From: Galactobacter valiniphilus
GTDB lineage: Bacteria > Actinomycetota > Actinomycetes > Actinomycetales > Micrococcaceae
Direction of reading: 5' to 3'
NCBI RefSeq assembly: GCF_003575975.1
Contig: NZ_QQXK01000004.1
Location: 62,001-126,000, forward strand
DNA: 64,000 nt
The notes beneath the pieces were generated by a model. The model was not told the origin of the DNA. It saw nothing but the letters and a program-made list of their open reading frames with translations, and did not search any database. Both the position numbers and the translations under genes were made by a program. Below are positions 56,823 through 64,000 of the stretch, piece after piece; within the stretch, counting starts at the first letter, position 1; every line of letters begins with the position of its first letter.

Positions 56823-57743
56823 TCAGGCGTGCAGTTCACCCTCCGCCTCGCGCTCCCCCGGCGGTTCCAGCTGGAAGGTCGCATGGTCGAAGCAGACCTC
56901 GAAGTGCTCCGAGGCGCACGTGCGCAGGCGCTCGAGGATCTCGATGGCCCCGCCGTCCGTGAAGGCCGCCTCCTCCACCACCACATGCGCCGTGAGCACG
57001 GCCGTGGTCGAAGACAGCCGCGAGACGTGCAGATCGTGCACGGCCAGCACGCGTGGGACCTCCTCGAGGTGCTCGCGCAGTTCGCCGGCCTCGATGCCCT
57101 CGGGTGCCGCCTCCATGAGGACGCGGATGGCCTGGCGCAGGATCCGCAGCGAGCGCGGCAGGATGAGCGCCGCGATGATGAGGCCGGCCACGGTGTCCAC
57201 CCAGGGCCACCCGAGCGTCAGCAGCACCACGGCGGAGGCGATGACGGCCACGGAACCCAGCGCGTCGTTGAGCACCTCGAGGAAGGCGGCCTTCATGTTG
57301 AGGTTGTCGTGCTGGCCGCCGCGCAGCACGAGCATCGACGCGAGATTCGCCGCGAGGCCGACCACGCCAAAGAACAGGAGCGCGCCGCCGGGGATCTCCG
57401 CGGGTTCACCGAGGCGCCGGACGCCCTCGATGAGCGCGAAGACGCCCACGCCGAGCAGGATCGCCGCCTGCGTCACGGCCGAGATGATCTCGGCGCGCTC
57501 AAAGCCCCACGTGTACCGGCCGGTCGCGGGGCGCCGAACCAGATGCCCCGCCGTGAGCGCCAACCCGAGCCCCAGGACATCGGTGAGCATGTGGGCCGCA
57601 TCGACGAGGAGCGCGAGCGAGCCGGTGAGAATCGCTCCGACCACCTCGACCACTAGGATGCCGGCGGTTAGCGCAAAGGCGATGAGCAGTCGGCGGCGGT
57701 TCAGTCCCGCCGCCGCGTGCGCATGATCGTGATCGTGCCCCAC
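56823..57743 (-). CDS. Cation diffusion facilitator metal exporter (CzcD/ZitB type)
   Basis: A 306-aa zinc/cobalt-type exporter with six membrane helices and a C-terminal cytoplasmic domain. A His-rich start (GHDHDHAHAA) and the helix-2 metal site LVDAAHMLTDVLGLGLAL are present. The helix-5 site reads AAFLEVLNDALGSV, Glu in place of the His found in many Zn-CDFs, which could broaden or shift specificity. GTG 57743 is used; ATG 57809 would start right at the operator. The gene follows an ArsR repressor on the same strand with a perfect operator between them. Confidence 0.88.
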   Translation of the reverse strand: MGHDHDHAHAAAGLNRRRLLIAFALTAGILVVEVVGAILTGSLALLVDAAHMLTDVLGLGLALTAGHLVRRPATGRYTWGFERAEIISAVTQAAILLGVGVFALIEGVRRLGEPAEIPGGALLFFGVVGLAANLASMLVLRGGQHDNLNMKAAFLEVLNDALGSVAVIASAVVLLTLGWPWVDTVAGLIIAALILPRSLRILRQAIRVLMEAAPEGIEAGELREHLEEVPRVLAVHDLHVSRLSSTTAVLTAHVVVEEAAFTDGGAIEILERLRTCASEHFEVCFDHATFQLEPPGEREAEGELHA

Positions 57744-57810
57744 CTGAAGGGCCCCCGTCCTGCCTGGCCGCCGCACGGGCGGGCGGTCCTCGCGAGCGCG
57801 GCACCGCATC

Positions 57811-57832
57811 TATTTGCGTATTTACGCAAATA
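57811..57832. promoter_or_regulatory. ArsR/SmtB-type operator
   Basis: A perfect 22-base palindrome with 10-base arms (TATTTGCGTA / TACGCAAATA) and two central bases. It lies between the ArsR-family gene and the metal exporter and is the expected site for metal-released repression. Confidence 0.8.
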
Positions 57833-57886
57833 GTAGTGTGCCGGGCGCTGGCCCACAATGCACGACGGCGTGTGGGCGCCTCCTGC

Positions 57887-58243
57887 TCAGGCCTCGCGCG
57901 GCTCCTCGTGCCCCAGCGGCACGGCGTCGGTCGCGTGGGCGGCCTGATGCAGGGCGTCCACCACGAGCCGGGCCGCGTGCGGATTCGCGAGGCGGTAGTA
58001 GACGCGATTCCCCTCCTGGCGCGTGGCCACGAGGTGGGCCAGGCGCAGCTTGGCCAGGTGCTGGGAGACGGCCGCGGTGGACTTGTTGACGCGCTCGGCG
58101 AGCGCGCCGACGGGCACCTCACCCTCCCGCAGCGCCAAGATGAGGCGCACGCGGGTCGCGTCGGCGAGCATCGAGAAGACCTCGGCCGCGACCTCCACGT
58201 ACTCGCTCTCGACGCTGAGTTCCGGGACAGATTCAGGCTGCAT
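57887..58243 (-). CDS. ArsR/SmtB-family metal-sensing repressor
   Basis: A winged-helix repressor of 118 aa: EVFSMLADATRVRLILALREGEVPVGALAERVNKSTAAVSQHLAKLRLAHLVATRQEGNRVYYRLANPHAARLVVDALHQAAH. The helix-5 residues HAARLVVDALHQAAH with three spaced His and an Asp fit an alpha-5-type zinc/cobalt/nickel site; the alpha-3 Cys box is absent. It precedes the CDF exporter, which it probably represses through the palindrome at 57811. ATG 58243 is preferred by spacing; ATG 58252 is in frame. Confidence 0.9.
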   Translation of the reverse strand: MQPESVPELSVESEYVEVAAEVFSMLADATRVRLILALREGEVPVGALAERVNKSTAAVSQHLAKLRLAHLVATRQEGNRVYYRLANPHAARLVVDALHQAAHATDAVPLGHEEPREA

Positions 58244-58357
58244 GGGTGCCATTCTTCCCGCAGATCCCCGCCGCGCAATTCCCGCGCCACATCCCTGTTG
58301 GCGCCGCGTACCGCCCGATAGGCTCCGGCTCAAGTGAGTTCATCGGAAAGGACGAGC

Positions 58358-59557
58358 GTGCCCAACGCCACCCCCCAGCCCTTCTCCGGCTACCTCGAGG
58401 CGCTGCGCGCGGCCGGCCTGGACCGCCGCCCCGTGGCCATCCTCGACTTGGACGCCGTCGCCGCCAACGTGGCCGATCTCGCCCGCCGCGCGGCCGGCAA
58501 GCCCCTGCGCCTGGCCTCCAAGTCGCTGCGCTCGCGCGCCGTCCTGGAACGGGTCCTCGCCGATCCGGCGTTCGCCGGGCTGCTGTGCTTCACGCTCGCC
58601 GAGGCGCTCTGGCTCGCCGAGCACGGCCTCGACGACCTCGTGATCGGCTACCCCACGGCCGACGCCGAGGGCCTGCGGGAGCTCGCTGGCAACGAGCGGG
58701 CCCGCGCCGCCATCACGCTCATGATCGACTCCGTGGAGCATCTGGACTACATCGACGCCCAGGTCCCGGGGCACCCCGAGCTGCGCGTCGCCCTGGAGCT
58801 GGACGCCTCCTACCGCCTGGGCCCCGGCCTCATGGTCGGCGCCGCCCGCTCCCCCCAGCATTCGGCGGCCGAGCTCGCGAGCCTCGCGAGCGCCGTCGTG
58901 CGTCGTCCGGGCTTCGCCTTGGTGGGCCTCATGGCCTACGAGGGCCAGATCGCCGGCGTCGGCAACGCCGGGCGCTCCGTGCGCGCCGCGGCGGTGCGCG
59001 CCATGCAGGCCGCCTCGGCGCGCGAGCTGGCGACCCGCCGGGCCGAGGCCGTCGCGGCCGTCCGCCTCGTGGCCGATCTCGAGTTCGTCAACGGCGGCGG
59101 CACGGGGTCCATCGAATCCACGGCTGCCGAGGACGCCGTCACGGAGATCGCGGCGGGCTCCGGCGTCTACGGGCCCGGCCTCTTCGACCACTACACGCAC
59201 TTCCACCCGCGGCACGCCCTGCACTTCGGGCTCGACGTGGTGCGCCGCCCCGCCCCCGACACCGCCACGGTGCTCGGCGGCGGCTGGGTGGCCTCTGGCG
59301 CGCCGGGCCCCGACCGCCTGCCCACCGTGGCCTGGCCCGAGCGCGTGCGCTTCCGCGGCACGGAGGGCGCCGGCGAGGTCCAGACCCCGCTGGTCGGCGA
59401 GGGTGCGGCGGGACTCCGGGTGGGCGACGTCGTGTGGTTCAGGCACGCGAAGGCCGGCGAGCTCTGCGAGCGAGTCAACGAACTGGCGCTGTTCGAGGGC
59501 GGGGCCATCGTGGGCACCGTCCCCACGTACCGAGGAGAAGGGAAGGCCTTCCTGTGA
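58358..59557 (+). CDS. PLP-dependent alanine-racemase-fold aldolase/deaminase
   Basis: A 399-aa protein of the D-threonine aldolase/D-serine dehydratase-like family. The PLP Lys lies in LRLASKSLRS (after VAILDLDAVAANV), and the C-terminal metal-binding region is typical (SGVYGPGLFDHYTHFHPRHALHFGLDVVRR). It should act on a D-amino acid or beta-hydroxy amino acid. GTG 58358 has AAAGGA 5 bases upstream; the frame also opens at GTG 58334, 9 bases after TAGGCT. The stop overlaps the lactone oxidase start by 4 bases, a gene pair that recurs in actinobacteria. Confidence 0.82.
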   Translation: MPNATPQPFSGYLEALRAAGLDRRPVAILDLDAVAANVADLARRAAGKPLRLASKSLRSRAVLERVLADPAFAGLLCFTLAEALWLAEHGLDDLVIGYPTADAEGLRELAGNERARAAITLMIDSVEHLDYIDAQVPGHPELRVALELDASYRLGPGLMVGAARSPQHSAAELASLASAVVRRPGFALVGLMAYEGQIAGVGNAGRSVRAAAVRAMQAASARELATRRAEAVAAVRLVADLEFVNGGGTGSIESTAAEDAVTEIAAGSGVYGPGLFDHYTHFHPRHALHFGLDVVRRPAPDTATVLGGGWVASGAPGPDRLPTVAWPERVRFRGTEGAGEVQTPLVGEGAAGLRVGDVVWFRHAKAGELCERVNELALFEGGAIVGTVPTYRGEGKAFL

Positions 59558-60894
59558 GCACGCAGCTCGTCGATCGCCTGGGCCGCTGGAGCAATTGGGG
59601 CCGCAGCGCGAGCTCCACCCCGTCCGCCGTGGCGCTGCCCGGCAGCGAGGACGAGCTCTGCTCCCTCCTCGCCGCCGCCCACCCCGAGGGGCGCCGCGTC
59701 AAGGTCGTGGGAGGCAGCCACTCCTTCACCGACATCGCCGCGACCGACGGGACGCTCATCAGCCTCGACAAGCTGCAGGGCCTCACGCGAGTTGACCCCA
59801 CCACGGGGTGGGTCTCGATGCGCGGCGGCACGCGCGTGTGGACCATCTCCGACGCCCTGGAACCGTACGGCCTGGCCCTGCCGAACATGGGCGACATCGA
59901 CCGCCAGTCCATCGCCGGCGCGCTCTCCACCGGCACCCATGGGACGGGGCTGGGGCTAACCGGATACTCCGGGATCGTCCGCGGGCTGCGGCTCGCGCTG
60001 GCCGACGGCAGCGTGGTCACGGCAAGCGCCGAGGAGAACCCCCAGCTCTTCCAGGCGGCGCGCGTGGGCCTGGGCGCCATCGGCGTGATCCTCGAGGTCA
60101 CGCTCGCCTGCGTCCCGTCCTTTGTGGTGCGCGCCGACGAGCACCCGGTGGAACTCGCCGAGATGCTGCCGTCCTTCGTGGACCTGTGCCGCCACGAGGA
60201 CCACGTGGAGTTCTACTGGTTCCAGCACGCCACGCAGGTGGCCGCCAAGGTCAACACCCGCCTGCCCGCGGACGCCGAGCGCGCCCCGCTCACGCGCCGA
60301 CAGATCCTGCTGGACGACGAGCTGCTCAGCAACGGCGGCCACCGCGCGCTGTGCGAGCTGGGGCGGCTCGTCCCCGGCACGGTTCCGGCGCTCAACCGCT
60401 TCGCCACCAAGGCGCTCGCCTCCCGCGTCTACACGGACCGCTCGGATCGCATCTTCGTGTCGCCGCGGCGCACCCGCTTCCGCGAGATGGAGTACGCCGT
60501 GCCGCTCGAGGACTTCGAGGCGGTCTTCACCGAGGTCATGGCGGCGGTGAACGGCTTCGGCGCCGGGATCACCTTCCCGCTCGAGGTGCGCGCTGCCGCC
60601 GCCGACGACACCTGGCTCGGCACCGCCTCGGGCCGCGAGAGCGCCTACATCGCGCTGCACCGCTTCGTGAAGGAGGACCACGTTCCGTACTTCGCCGCCG
60701 TAGAGCCCATCCTGAAGGCCGCCGCCGGGCGCCCGCATTGGGGCAAGCTGCACACGCGCACGGCCGAGGAGCTGCGGACCGTCTACCCGCGCTTCGACGA
60801 CTTCCTCGCGGTGCGGGACGCGGTGGATCCGGGTGGGGTCTTCGCCAACGCGTACCTGGATCGCGTGCTGGGCCAGGCGCCCGGCCGCGCCTGA
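59554..60894 (+). CDS. FAD-linked D-arabinono-1,4-lactone/L-gulonolactone oxidase family
   Basis: A 446-aa vanillyl-alcohol-oxidase-type flavoenzyme. FAD-binding N-terminal half: GRRVKVVGGSHSFTDIAATDGTLISLD, MRGGTRVWTISDALEPYGLALPNMGDIDRQSIAGALSTGTHGTG; the latter includes the P-loop-like segment. The C-terminal ALO domain ends EEL...YPRFDDFLAVRDAVDPGGVFANAYLDRVLG. GSHSFTD has no covalent-FAD-type His next to the usual position other than His in GGSHS, which is the normal attachment site. GTG 59554 overlaps the upstream stop. It oxidises a sugar lactone or alditol; the substrate is not determined. Confidence 0.87.
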   Translation: MSTQLVDRLGRWSNWGRSASSTPSAVALPGSEDELCSLLAAAHPEGRRVKVVGGSHSFTDIAATDGTLISLDKLQGLTRVDPTTGWVSMRGGTRVWTISDALEPYGLALPNMGDIDRQSIAGALSTGTHGTGLGLTGYSGIVRGLRLALADGSVVTASAEENPQLFQAARVGLGAIGVILEVTLACVPSFVVRADEHPVELAEMLPSFVDLCRHEDHVEFYWFQHATQVAAKVNTRLPADAERAPLTRRQILLDDELLSNGGHRALCELGRLVPGTVPALNRFATKALASRVYTDRSDRIFVSPRRTRFREMEYAVPLEDFEAVFTEVMAAVNGFGAGITFPLEVRAAAADDTWLGTASGRESAYIALHRFVKEDHVPYFAAVEPILKAAAGRPHWGKLHTRTAEELRTVYPRFDDFLAVRDAVDPGGVFANAYLDRVLGQAPGRA

Positions 60895-60918
60895 GCCCCA
60901 CCCCGCGGCCCCGGCCAC

Positions 60919-60962
60919 GCGCCGTCGGGCACGCGCTGTCGGGCACGCGCCGGCGGGCACTG
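60919..60962. repeat. Three tandem copies of the CGTCGGGCAC motif
   Basis: GCCGTCGGGCACGCGC, TGTCGGGCACGCGC and CGGCGGGCACTGCGC follow one another directly after the lactone oxidase gene. They are variants of the dispersed motif seen in other gaps, here in tandem. Confidence 0.7.
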
Positions 60963-60972
60963 CGCCGGCGGA

Positions 60973-61029
60973 GATCAAGAAATCGACGGGAGATCGCCTC
61001 TGAGGCGATCTCCCGTCGATTCTTTGATC
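60973..61029. terminator. Long hairpin terminator
   Basis: A 28-base stem with two mismatches around a single T at 61001. The arms run from GATCAAGAAATCGACGGG to CCCGTCGATTCTTTGATC. It separates the lactone oxidase gene from the GntR operon; an exact dispersed-motif copy (61038-61047) follows. Confidence 0.75.
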
Positions 61030-61079
61030 CCGGAACGCACGACGGCGCGCGCCGCCTGGGGCGGGCACCTCGCCACCCC

Positions 61080-61134
61080 TTGACAGTCCCCACGCTTCGG
61101 TGGTTCATTAGTCGAGTAATGAACCACCGAAGCT
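61080..61134 (+). promoter_or_regulatory. Promoter with overlapping GntR (YtrA-type) operator
   Basis: A consensus -35 TTGACA (61080-61085) and a -10-like TTCATT (61104-61109) at 18-base spacing. A perfect 17-bp inverted repeat covers the -10 region (61094-61110 and 61117-61133, arms GCTTCGGTGGTTCATTA). The GntR protein encoded 11 bases further on should bind here and repress its own operon. Confidence 0.8.
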
Positions 61135-61144
61135 AGGACCGGGC

Positions 61145-61507
61145 ATGTTCGACGAGTCGCGGCCGATCTTCTTCCAGATCGCCGAACAAGTGGAGGAGCA
61201 GGTGCTGGACGGCACGCTGCCCGAGGGCGCCCGCGCCCCCTCCAGCAACGAGCTCGCGTCATTCCACCGGATCAACCCGGCCACCGCCGCCAAGGGACTG
61301 AACCTCCTGGTGGACGCCGGCATCCTGCACAAGCAGCGAGGAATCGGCATGTTCGTCTCCGCCGGAGCGCAGGAGCAGCTGCGCCACCGCCGTCGCGAGG
61401 ACTTCGCGGCCACCTACTTGACCCCCGTGCTGGCCGAGGCCGCACGCCTGGGCATCACGCGCGAGCAGCTCGCGCAGATGCTCCTGAGCACCCAGGAGGA
61501 AGCATGA
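61145..61507 (+). CDS. GntR-family regulator, YtrA subfamily
   Basis: A 120-aa repressor: an N-terminal winged helix (SRPIFFQIAEQVEEQVLDGTLPEGARAPSSNELASFHRINPATAAKGLNLLVDAGILHKQRGIGMFV) and a short C-terminal helical dimerisation part, the size of YtrA/YhcF proteins that control ABC exporters induced by wall antibiotics. AGGA lies 6 bases before ATG 61145. It overlaps the ATPase start by 4 bases (ATGA) and has its operator in the promoter, so the operon is autoregulated. Confidence 0.92.
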   Translation: MFDESRPIFFQIAEQVEEQVLDGTLPEGARAPSSNELASFHRINPATAAKGLNLLVDAGILHKQRGIGMFVSAGAQEQLRHRRREDFAATYLTPVLAEAARLGITREQLAQMLLSTQEEA

Positions 61508-62409
61508 GCACCACCGCCCCGGCCCTCGAACTGCGCTCCCTGAGCAAGCACTACCGCAAGCGCGGCGGCGCGGTGGCCGCCCTGGAGAACGTCAGCACCA
61601 CGCTCGAACCCGAGCGCATCTACGGCCTGCTCGGTCGCAACGGTGCCGGCAAGTCGACCCTCATGGCGCTCGCCACCGCGCAGGCCTTCCCCACCTCCGG
61701 TGAGGCGCTCGTGTTCGGCCACGCGGCCTACGAACACCGCCCCACGCTGGCGAAGATCTGCTTCGTCAAGGAGTCCCAGAAGTACCCGGACGACTTCGAG
61801 GTGCGCCACGCGCTGCACTCGGCCTCGCTCGCGTTCCCCCACTGGGACGAGGACTTCGCGCGGAGCCTCACCCAAGAACTGCGCCTGCCCACCGACCGGC
61901 GCATCAAGAAGCTCTCGCGCGGCCAGCTCTCGGCCGTCGGCATCATCATCGGCCTCGCCTCGCGCGCCGAGCTGACCTTCTTCGACGAGCCGTACCTGGG
62001 ACTCGACGCCGTGGCGCGGCAGGTCTTCTACGACCGCCTCCTGGAGGACTTCGCGGAACACCCTCGCACCATCGTGCTCTCGAGCCACCTCATCGACGAG
62101 GTCGCCGACGTGCTCGAACACGTGCTGCTTCTGGAGGACGGCGAGCTGGTGCTCGACGCCCCGGCCGACGAGGTCCGCGGCGGCGTCACCACGCTGCACG
62201 GCTCCACGGCGGCCGTCCTCGAGGCGGCGGGCGCCCTCCCCGTCCTGGCCCGCAAGGACCTGGGCCCCGTCACCCAGCTGACCGTGCGCGGGCGCTTCGA
62301 GGGTGCCGCCCTGGCGGCCGCCGAGGCTCAGGGCATCGGCATCGAGCCCGCCACCTTGCAGCAGACCATCGTTTTCCTGACCCGCGCCGGCGAGCGCGCC
62401 GAACTCTGA
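61504..62409 (+). CDS. ABC transporter ATP-binding protein (YtrB-like)
   Basis: A single ATPase domain of 301 aa: Walker A GLLGRNGAGKSTLM, signature LSRGQLSAVGIIIGLA (a departure from LSGGQ), Walker B LTFFDEPYLGLD, His-loop VLSSHLIDE. The C-terminal 80 residues are an added domain typical of exporter ATPases of this group. It is translated from an ATGA overlap with the regulator and followed after 12 bases by a membrane protein. Together they likely form an antimicrobial-peptide or lipid-linked wall-stress exporter. Confidence 0.9.
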   Translation: MSTTAPALELRSLSKHYRKRGGAVAALENVSTTLEPERIYGLLGRNGAGKSTLMALATAQAFPTSGEALVFGHAAYEHRPTLAKICFVKESQKYPDDFEVRHALHSASLAFPHWDEDFARSLTQELRLPTDRRIKKLSRGQLSAVGIIIGLASRAELTFFDEPYLGLDAVARQVFYDRLLEDFAEHPRTIVLSSHLIDEVADVLEHVLLLEDGELVLDAPADEVRGGVTTLHGSTAAVLEAAGALPVLARKDLGPVTQLTVRGRFEGAALAAAEAQGIGIEPATLQQTIVFLTRAGERAEL

Positions 62410-62421
62410 CAGGAGGCTGTC

Positions 62422-63147
62422 ATGACATCCTCACCCATCCTCGTCTCGGCCCGCGTGCAGGCCACCAACCGCAACACCTTCGTGTGGGTCCCGCTCCTCG
62501 TGCTCGGCGGCTCCACGGCCCTCACCCTCGCCATCTGGTGGGTCGTGAAGACCGCGAGTGCTGAGGCCCAGCTGTTTTCCGGCTCGGTCCAGGCGCCCTT
62601 CTGGTACCTCCTCGTGGTCGGCGCGCAAACCGTGGCACTGACCTTCCCCTTCACCCAGGCCCTCTCGCTGTCCCGCCGCGACTTCTGGCTCGGCGCCATG
62701 CTGAACTTCAGCGTCTTTTCGCTCCTGTTCGGCACGCTGCTGTGGCTGCTCGGCCTGGTCGAGCGCGCGACGGGCGGCTGGTGGATGAACGGCAGGATGT
62801 TCGCGTTTCCCCTCAAGTTGGAGGGCGGAGTGAACATCCCCGAGGCCGGTAGCCCCTGGTACCTCCTGCTCTACGCGCTGATGGCCATGATGGCGCTCTC
62901 CGTCGGCTTTGCCTTCGGCACCGTCTACAAGCGCTTCGGCCCCGCCGGCCTGACCCTCGCGATCACCGGCACCGTCGGCGCCCTCATCGCCCTGCTGTAC
63001 CTGAGCATTCAAGGCGATTGGTGGCCCACCCTGCAGGCCTGGTTCCCCCTGGACCGCTTCCCCGGCAACGTCGCCATCATCACCGCGCTGATCGCCGCGC
63101 TCGGCATCCTCGTCTCCTGGGCGCTCATCCGCAAGGTGCCGGCCTAA
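62422..63147 (+). CDS. ABC transporter membrane subunit
   Basis: A 241-aa integral membrane protein with six hydrophobic segments (VWVPLLVLGGSTALTLAIWWV, FWYLLVVGAQTVALTFPFT, LGAMLNFSVFSLLFGTLLWLLGLV, WYLLLYALMAMMALSVGFAFG, LTLAITGTVGALIALLYLSI, VAIITALIAALGILVSWALI). No family motif is recognised, but gene order after a GntR regulator and YtrB-like ATPase marks it as the permease of that exporter. AGGAGG lies upstream of ATG 62422. Confidence 0.8.
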   Translation: MTSSPILVSARVQATNRNTFVWVPLLVLGGSTALTLAIWWVVKTASAEAQLFSGSVQAPFWYLLVVGAQTVALTFPFTQALSLSRRDFWLGAMLNFSVFSLLFGTLLWLLGLVERATGGWWMNGRMFAFPLKLEGGVNIPEAGSPWYLLLYALMAMMALSVGFAFGTVYKRFGPAGLTLAITGTVGALIALLYLSIQGDWWPTLQAWFPLDRFPGNVAIITALIAALGILVSWALIRKVPA

Positions 63148-63171
63148 CGGCCGGAACCACCCACCCACCCA

Positions 63172-63210
63172 CCCGACGCCGCCCGCTCACCGTGAGCGGG
63201 CGGCGTCGGG
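63172..63210. terminator. Terminator hairpin of the GntR-ABC operon
   Basis: A 19-bp perfect stem (CCCGACGCCGCCCGCTCAC and complement) around one base, followed by CCGTTGTGTGC. The inner word CGCCCGCT...AGCGGGCG is shared with the hairpin at 28756. Confidence 0.8.
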
Positions 63211-63352
63211 CCGTTGTGTGCCTCCCTTCGACTCCACTCATCACGATGTGACAACGTCCCCGCGGCAACGGTTCAAAGCGACGCCGCCCGGGACTACGGT
63301 GGCCAGGGTCAGGGGCGCAGAAGCCCAGTCGATGCCAAGGAGCCGCGCAGTC

Positions 63353-64000
63353 ATGCGTCCACGTCAGCCCCGCACCATGTTGACCTCGTTGAGCCTCGCG
63401 GCCGCGCTCGCGCTCGGCGCGCTGGCCGGGTGCACGGACTCGGGTCCGTCCACCGGCGCGGCCTCGTCCGGCCCCGTGCCGTCGTTAAGCGCCGGGGCGA
63501 GCCCCTCCGCCTCGGGCGGCGTCAGCGCCTCCCCGAGCGGCGACGCGAGCTCCAGCTCGGAGCCGGGCTCGAGCCCCTCGGCGAGCGCCACGCCCGCCCC
63601 GGCCACCGACTTCAAGCCCACCGTCCCGGCGGGGGCCACCACCGTGTGGCCCGACAATTCGATGGTCCCGCACCTCTTTTTCCACTCTCTTGTGGTGGAC
63701 CCCAAGACCGCGTTCGGGCTCAAGAACCGCGGCAAGGCCGCCGGCTACCTCGACTACATGGTCACGGTGGACGAGTTCAACAAGGTCCTGCAGCAGGTCT
63801 ACGACAACGGCTACGTGCTCGTCTCGCCGCACCAGCTCGGCAAGGTGGACGCCAAGGGCGTCATGCACCCCACGCCGCTGAAGGTACCCAAGGGCAAGAA
63901 ACCGCTCGTCTTCTCGATCGACGACGTCTCCTACTACGAGTACATGGAGGGTGAGGGCTTCCCCACCAAGCTCGTCGTGGCGCCGGACGGCAGCGTGCAG
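63353..64000 (+). CDS. Polysaccharide deacetylase-like lipoprotein (partial)
   Basis: Cut by the right window edge after 216 codons. Signal MRPRQPRTMLTSLSLAAALALGALAGC with Cys27, a Ser/Pro/Ala-rich tether of about 55 residues, then the catalytic-type start: VPHLFFHSLVVDPKTAF, YLDYMVTVDEFNKVLQQVYDNGYVLVSPHQL, and KKPLVFSIDDVSYYEYMEGEGFPTKLVV. This matches a polysaccharide deacetylase-family group with FHSLV and SIDDV(S/N)YYEY, where the Asp pair is the expected metal and base site. AAGGAG precedes ATG 63353. It would act on wall or capsule polysaccharide. Confidence 0.8.
   Translation, partial: MRPRQPRTMLTSLSLAAALALGALAGCTDSGPSTGAASSGPVPSLSAGASPSASGGVSASPSGDASSSSEPGSSPSASATPAPATDFKPTVPAGATTVWPDNSMVPHLFFHSLVVDPKTAFGLKNRGKAAGYLDYMVTVDEFNKVLQQVYDNGYVLVSPHQLGKVDAKGVMHPTPLKVPKGKKPLVFSIDDVSYYEYMEGEGFPTKLVVAPDGSVQ

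Noticed and set aside
1-64000. CRISPR arrays, tRNA or rRNA genes, integrases and transposases
   Set aside because: I looked for repeat-spacer patterns, cloverleaf ends and mobile-element proteins and saw none. Small RNA genes could still be missed without a covariance search.

Overview
The window reads as high-GC Gram-positive chromosome, most likely order Micrococcales and plausibly Micrococcaceae. This rests on strong GC bias at third codon positions, many GTG starts, frequent 4-base ATGA/GTGA gene overlaps, AGGAGG-type ribosome sites, several TANNNT -10 boxes directly before start codons (leaderless mRNAs), and gene families typical of actinobacteria. The genus assignment is inference. No rRNA, tRNA, CRISPR array, phage or insertion-sequence gene was found. 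Most genes are housekeeping or nutrient genes.

Layout. 1-6131 (minus): a sugar regulon with DeoR regulator, two ABC permeases, a binding lipoprotein, a SIS sugar-phosphate isomerase, and an odd chimera joining the front of a ROK kinase to the back of a class II aldolase. 6698-11445: an NlpC/P60 wall hydrolase, a double universal stress protein and a purine permease. 11631-12816: an AbiEi/DUF559 nuclease-like gene bracketed by two near-identical long hairpins. 12839-18537: spermidine-synthase-like methyltransferase fold, VOC, SDR, MgtC, two related GNAT domains (one fused to an O-methyltransferase) and a thiamine-binding protein. 18639-23659: amino-acid permease, catechol-dioxygenase-like VOC protein, Ada-AlkA repair fusion and Ogt. 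23772-29438: an array of four related lipoproteins, two of them broken. 29643-35674: Pta-AckA, an SDR and a fused oligopeptide ABC ATPase.

35752-41617 looks like an amine import, oxidation and export locus: APC permease, FAD amine oxidase and a paired SMR exporter form one operon, divergent from an aldehyde dehydrogenase and an Lrp/AsnC regulator. 41643-45968: a Lys/Pro/Gly-rich secreted protein, DUF1990, a hydroxyisobutyrate-dehydrogenase relative, and a YgiB-like lipoprotein coupled to a YgiC-like ATP-grasp ligase. 46136-49952: a peptide ABC transporter (binding protein and two permeases); the fused ATPase at 33968 could serve it. 50335-56529: AzlCD exporter, glycerophosphodiesterase, DUF445, an EcsC-like protein, a hydrolase and a secreted EEP-fold protein. 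56823-58243: ArsR regulator and CDF metal exporter with a perfect operator. 58358-60894: PLP-fold aldolase/deaminase coupled to a sugar-lactone oxidase. 61080-63147: GntR (YtrA-type) and ABC transporter operon with its operator-promoter. 63353 to the end: a polysaccharide-deacetylase-like lipoprotein cut by the window edge.

The items most worth following are the ROK-aldolase chimera, the hairpin-bracketed nuclease cassette, the decaying lipoprotein array, and a short motif (core CACGACGGCG) that recurs in many intergenic gaps across the window.
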